Source: Alphaproteobacteria bacterium
Lineage (GTDB): Bacteria > Pseudomonadota > Alphaproteobacteria > Reyranellales > Reyranellaceae
Reading direction: 5' to 3'
Assembly: GCA_017307275.1 (NCBI GenBank)
Contig: JAFKFK010000009.1
Span: 248,001 to 312,000, forward strand
Length of the DNA: 64,000 nt
The notes below the pieces were generated by a model that saw nothing but the letters and a program-made list of their open reading frames with translations, was not told where the DNA came from and made no database searches. Shown one piece after another: positions 63,516 to 64,000 of the stretch (positions are counted from its first letter, which is position 1; each line of letters starts with the position of its first letter). A program made the translations under genes and the position numbers.

Positions 63516-64000
63516 CTAGAGTGCGGAGGTCCCGCTTCCGCCGGCTTCGTGGAGATGGCAGGCGACCGCATGCCCTCCTTCGACCGGATTCAATCGCGGC
63601 TTCTCGATCCGGCATCGATCGAAGGCGAAGGGACAGCGCGGATGAAAGGCGCAGCCCTTCGGCGGGTCGATCAGGCTCGGCAGCTCGCCGGCGACGCTGG
63701 GCGCCCGCGCCCGGCCGGGCACCGGCCGCGGCACGGCCGCCAGCAAGGCCTGCGTATAGGGATGCTTGGGTGCTGCGTAGAGATCGCGCTTGGGCGCCAT
63801 CTCGACGATGCCGCCGGCATACATGACGGCAACGCGCGTCGAGATGTTTCGGACCACTGCGAGGTCATGGGCGATGAACAGGTAGCTCAGGCCCAGTTGC
63901 TCCTGCAGGTCGAGCAGCAGATTCACGATCTGCGCCTGCATGGAGACGTCGAGCGAGGAGACCGGCTCGTCGCACACGATGAAGTCGGGACGCAGCGCCA
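63516..64000 (-). CDS. Oligopeptide/dipeptide ABC transporter ATP-binding protein (3' part)
   Basis: The last 161 or so codons of a DppF/OppF-type ATPase; the 5' part lies beyond the right edge. Walker B and D-loop ([15 protein letters not shown]), the H-loop ([10 protein letters not shown]) and the C-terminal oligopeptide-ATPase domain with the cysteines of [14 protein letters not shown] and ACHL are visible. It should energise uptake of a peptide or other amide and heads the amidase/DMFase cluster within this window. Confidence 0.94.
   Translation of the reverse strand, partial: ALRPDFIVCDEPVSSLDVSMQAQIVNLLLDLQEQLGLSYLFIAHDLAVVRNISTRVAVMYAGGIVEMAPKRDLYAAPKHPYTQALLAAVPRPVPGRARAPSVAGELPSLIDPPKGCAFHPRCPFAFDRCRIEKPRLNPVEGGHAVACHLHEAGGSGTSAL

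Noticed and set aside
1..64000. tRNA genes, CRISPR arrays, insertion sequences, prophage or toxin-antitoxin pairs
   Set aside because: No cloverleaf with a TTCGANT arm between genes, no regular short repeats, and no transposase, integrase or phage-type protein was seen.

Overview
The window looks like chromosomal DNA of a high-GC, free-living, heterotrophic alphaproteobacterium. Support comes from the zinc-free S4 protein, the (R)-citramalate synthase, an ethylmalonyl-CoA mutase (acetate assimilation without a glyoxylate shunt), Coq7-type ubiquinone synthesis, an FNR/FixK-type box, and many amidases, Bug-type binding proteins and flavin or Rieske oxidoreductases. A Rhodospirillales/Reyranella-like organism is my guess; the sequence alone does not settle it. 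I see no tRNA, rRNA, CRISPR array, phage gene or transposase.

Layout. 1-8.5 kb (minus strand): the 5' part of an RND pump and its adaptor; rpsD with an intrinsic terminator; then cimA, an EmrAB-type pump, trmJ and an OsmC protein in a row. 8.5-15.1 kb: an enolase-superfamily gene; a visibly AT-richer patch with an orphan hypothetical gene and an inverted repeat; then a minus-strand operon DUF898 - M48 protease - ankyrin - ATP-grasp - PaaI thioesterase. 15.2-20.5 kb: ethylmalonyl-CoA mutase, a BON-LysM (Kbp-like) protein, a divergent thioesterase/Nudix pair, a small secreted Cys/His-rich protein and a Bug-type binding protein. 20.6-26.1 kb: a coupled operon of a TPR (TTC38-like) protein, two tandem amidases and a HAD phosphatase, then a small membrane-anchored protein. 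26.1-31.2 kb (minus): an MFS transporter, a coupled trio (Rieske oxygenase - atypical SDR - MetE-like methyltransferase) and gluQ. 31.3-38.5 kb (plus): AlkA-type glycosylase, carboxylesterase, serine hydrolase and MFS; then carotenoid oxygenase, GST and a flavin oxidoreductase, preceded by a 12-bp perfect inverted repeat. 38.5-46.4 kb: old yellow enzyme, VTT membrane protein, dsbB, coq7, SDR, HNH nuclease, MFS, a hotdog protein and a GT-C-like membrane protein. 46.5-54.8 kb: an NADH dehydrogenase-SelD fusion, OsmC and RraA-like proteins, CinA, a ClpP-fold periplasmic protein, a CBS-BON protein behind a probable FNR/FixK class II promoter, a basic hypothetical protein and a chloroperoxidase-type hydrolase. 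54.8-64 kb: an enoyl-CoA hydratase, a membrane J-domain protein, hyuA-hyuB, and a converging set of DMFase-like amidohydrolase, amidase and peptide-type ABC ATPase.

Working together. A recurring theme is amide and lactam nitrogen scavenging: three amidases, an N,N-dimethylformamidase-like protein, a hydantoinase/oxoprolinase pair and a peptide-type transporter ATPase. Detoxification and export (RND, EmrAB, GST, OsmC, OYE) form a second theme. Genes are packed tightly: ATGA/GTGA overlaps are common, and several convergent pairs share or abut their stop codons, leaving no room for terminators. The least explained pieces are the Rieske-SDR-MetE trio, the SelD fusion with its neighbours, the palindrome before the carotenoid oxygenase, and the AT-rich orphan gene.
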